The position numbers and the translations under genes are program-made. A DNA stretch of 13,442 nt from JBDKGD01 sp964513095 (GTDB lineage: Bacteria; Patescibacteriota; Minisyncoccia; UBA6257; 2-01-FULL-56-20), in contig CAZELH010000022.1 of the NCBI GenBank assembly GCA_964513095.1, forward strand, positions 1-13,442, in the 5' to 3' direction. The notes under the pieces were generated by a model. The model was not told the origin of the DNA. It was given only the letters and a program-made list of their open reading frames with translations, and made no database searches. Shown in pieces: positions 13,434 to 13,442 of the stretch (the stretch's first letter is position 1; each line of letters opens with the position of its first letter).

Positions 13434-13442
13434 GTGTCTTTG

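Larger units (their letters stand above)
13107..13442. other. Gene-free 3' region with repeats
   Basis: No confident gene is present. It contains a two-copy 16-base imperfect tandem repeat (CGCTAACTCGTTAACC, then CGCTAACTTTTTAACT, from 13147), a perfect GC-rich hairpin, two exact copies of a 16-base direct repeat, and a hairpin near the window end. A frame at 13278-13349 encodes only 23 residues (MKKKCEVFSYFFNN...) without a good start signal. Confidence 0.6.

Overview
The window looks like a scaffold from an uncultivated Candidate Phyla Radiation bacterium, most likely Parcubacteria/Paceibacteria. The reasons are a surface protein with GYAWSENFGWI-type repeats that I know from Parcubacteria genomes, CCGCC/GGCGG intergenic palindromes, very compact gene starts and no long operons. 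TAA, TAG and TGA all end genes here and Trp is TGG, so the standard bacterial code applies. Two runs of exactly 100 N (5432-5531 and 8208-8307) divide the window into three contigs. Gene order across these gaps is a scaffolding claim and cannot be read from sequence.

Contig A (1-5431) begins with the 5' part of a leftward gene for a small membrane-anchored coiled-coil protein. It is divergent from a rightward pair: an 812-residue O-antigen-ligase-like membrane protein with a C-terminal TPR domain, then an 814-residue secreted surface protein held by a C-terminal membrane helix. The pair looks like a cell-envelope unit. The contig ends in a long inverted repeat.

Contig B (5532-8207) carries rpmG (ribosomal protein L33, 59 residues), a perfect terminator, tRNA-Trp(CCA) with encoded CCA, about 400 bases of palindrome-rich spacer, a minimal M50 (site-2-protease-type) metallopeptidase, a leftward DUF218/YdcF-like gene, and a divergent four-helix DoxX-like membrane protein. 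The spacer holds no secE or nusG, which follow tRNA-Trp in many bacteria.

Contig C (8308-13442) is a class I ribonucleotide reductase locus. A promoter is followed by a roughly 340-base structured leader with terminator-like hairpins, then nrdA (1030 residues, two ATP-cones, long disordered tail ending in CESC), a 194-base spacer with a palindrome-overlapped promoter, nrdB (344 residues, full metal-ligand set plus radical Tyr), and a terminator. The last ~335 bases hold only repeats and hairpins.

The most interesting cross-cutting signal is in the gene starts. Most genes lack a Shine-Dalgarno site and have a -10 box 6-12 bases before the ATG, often in the context TATATG, which predicts leaderless or near-leaderless mRNAs. 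Only the M50 and DUF218 genes have strong GGAG/GGAGG ribosome-binding sites. I see no CRISPR array, integrase, transposase or rRNA.
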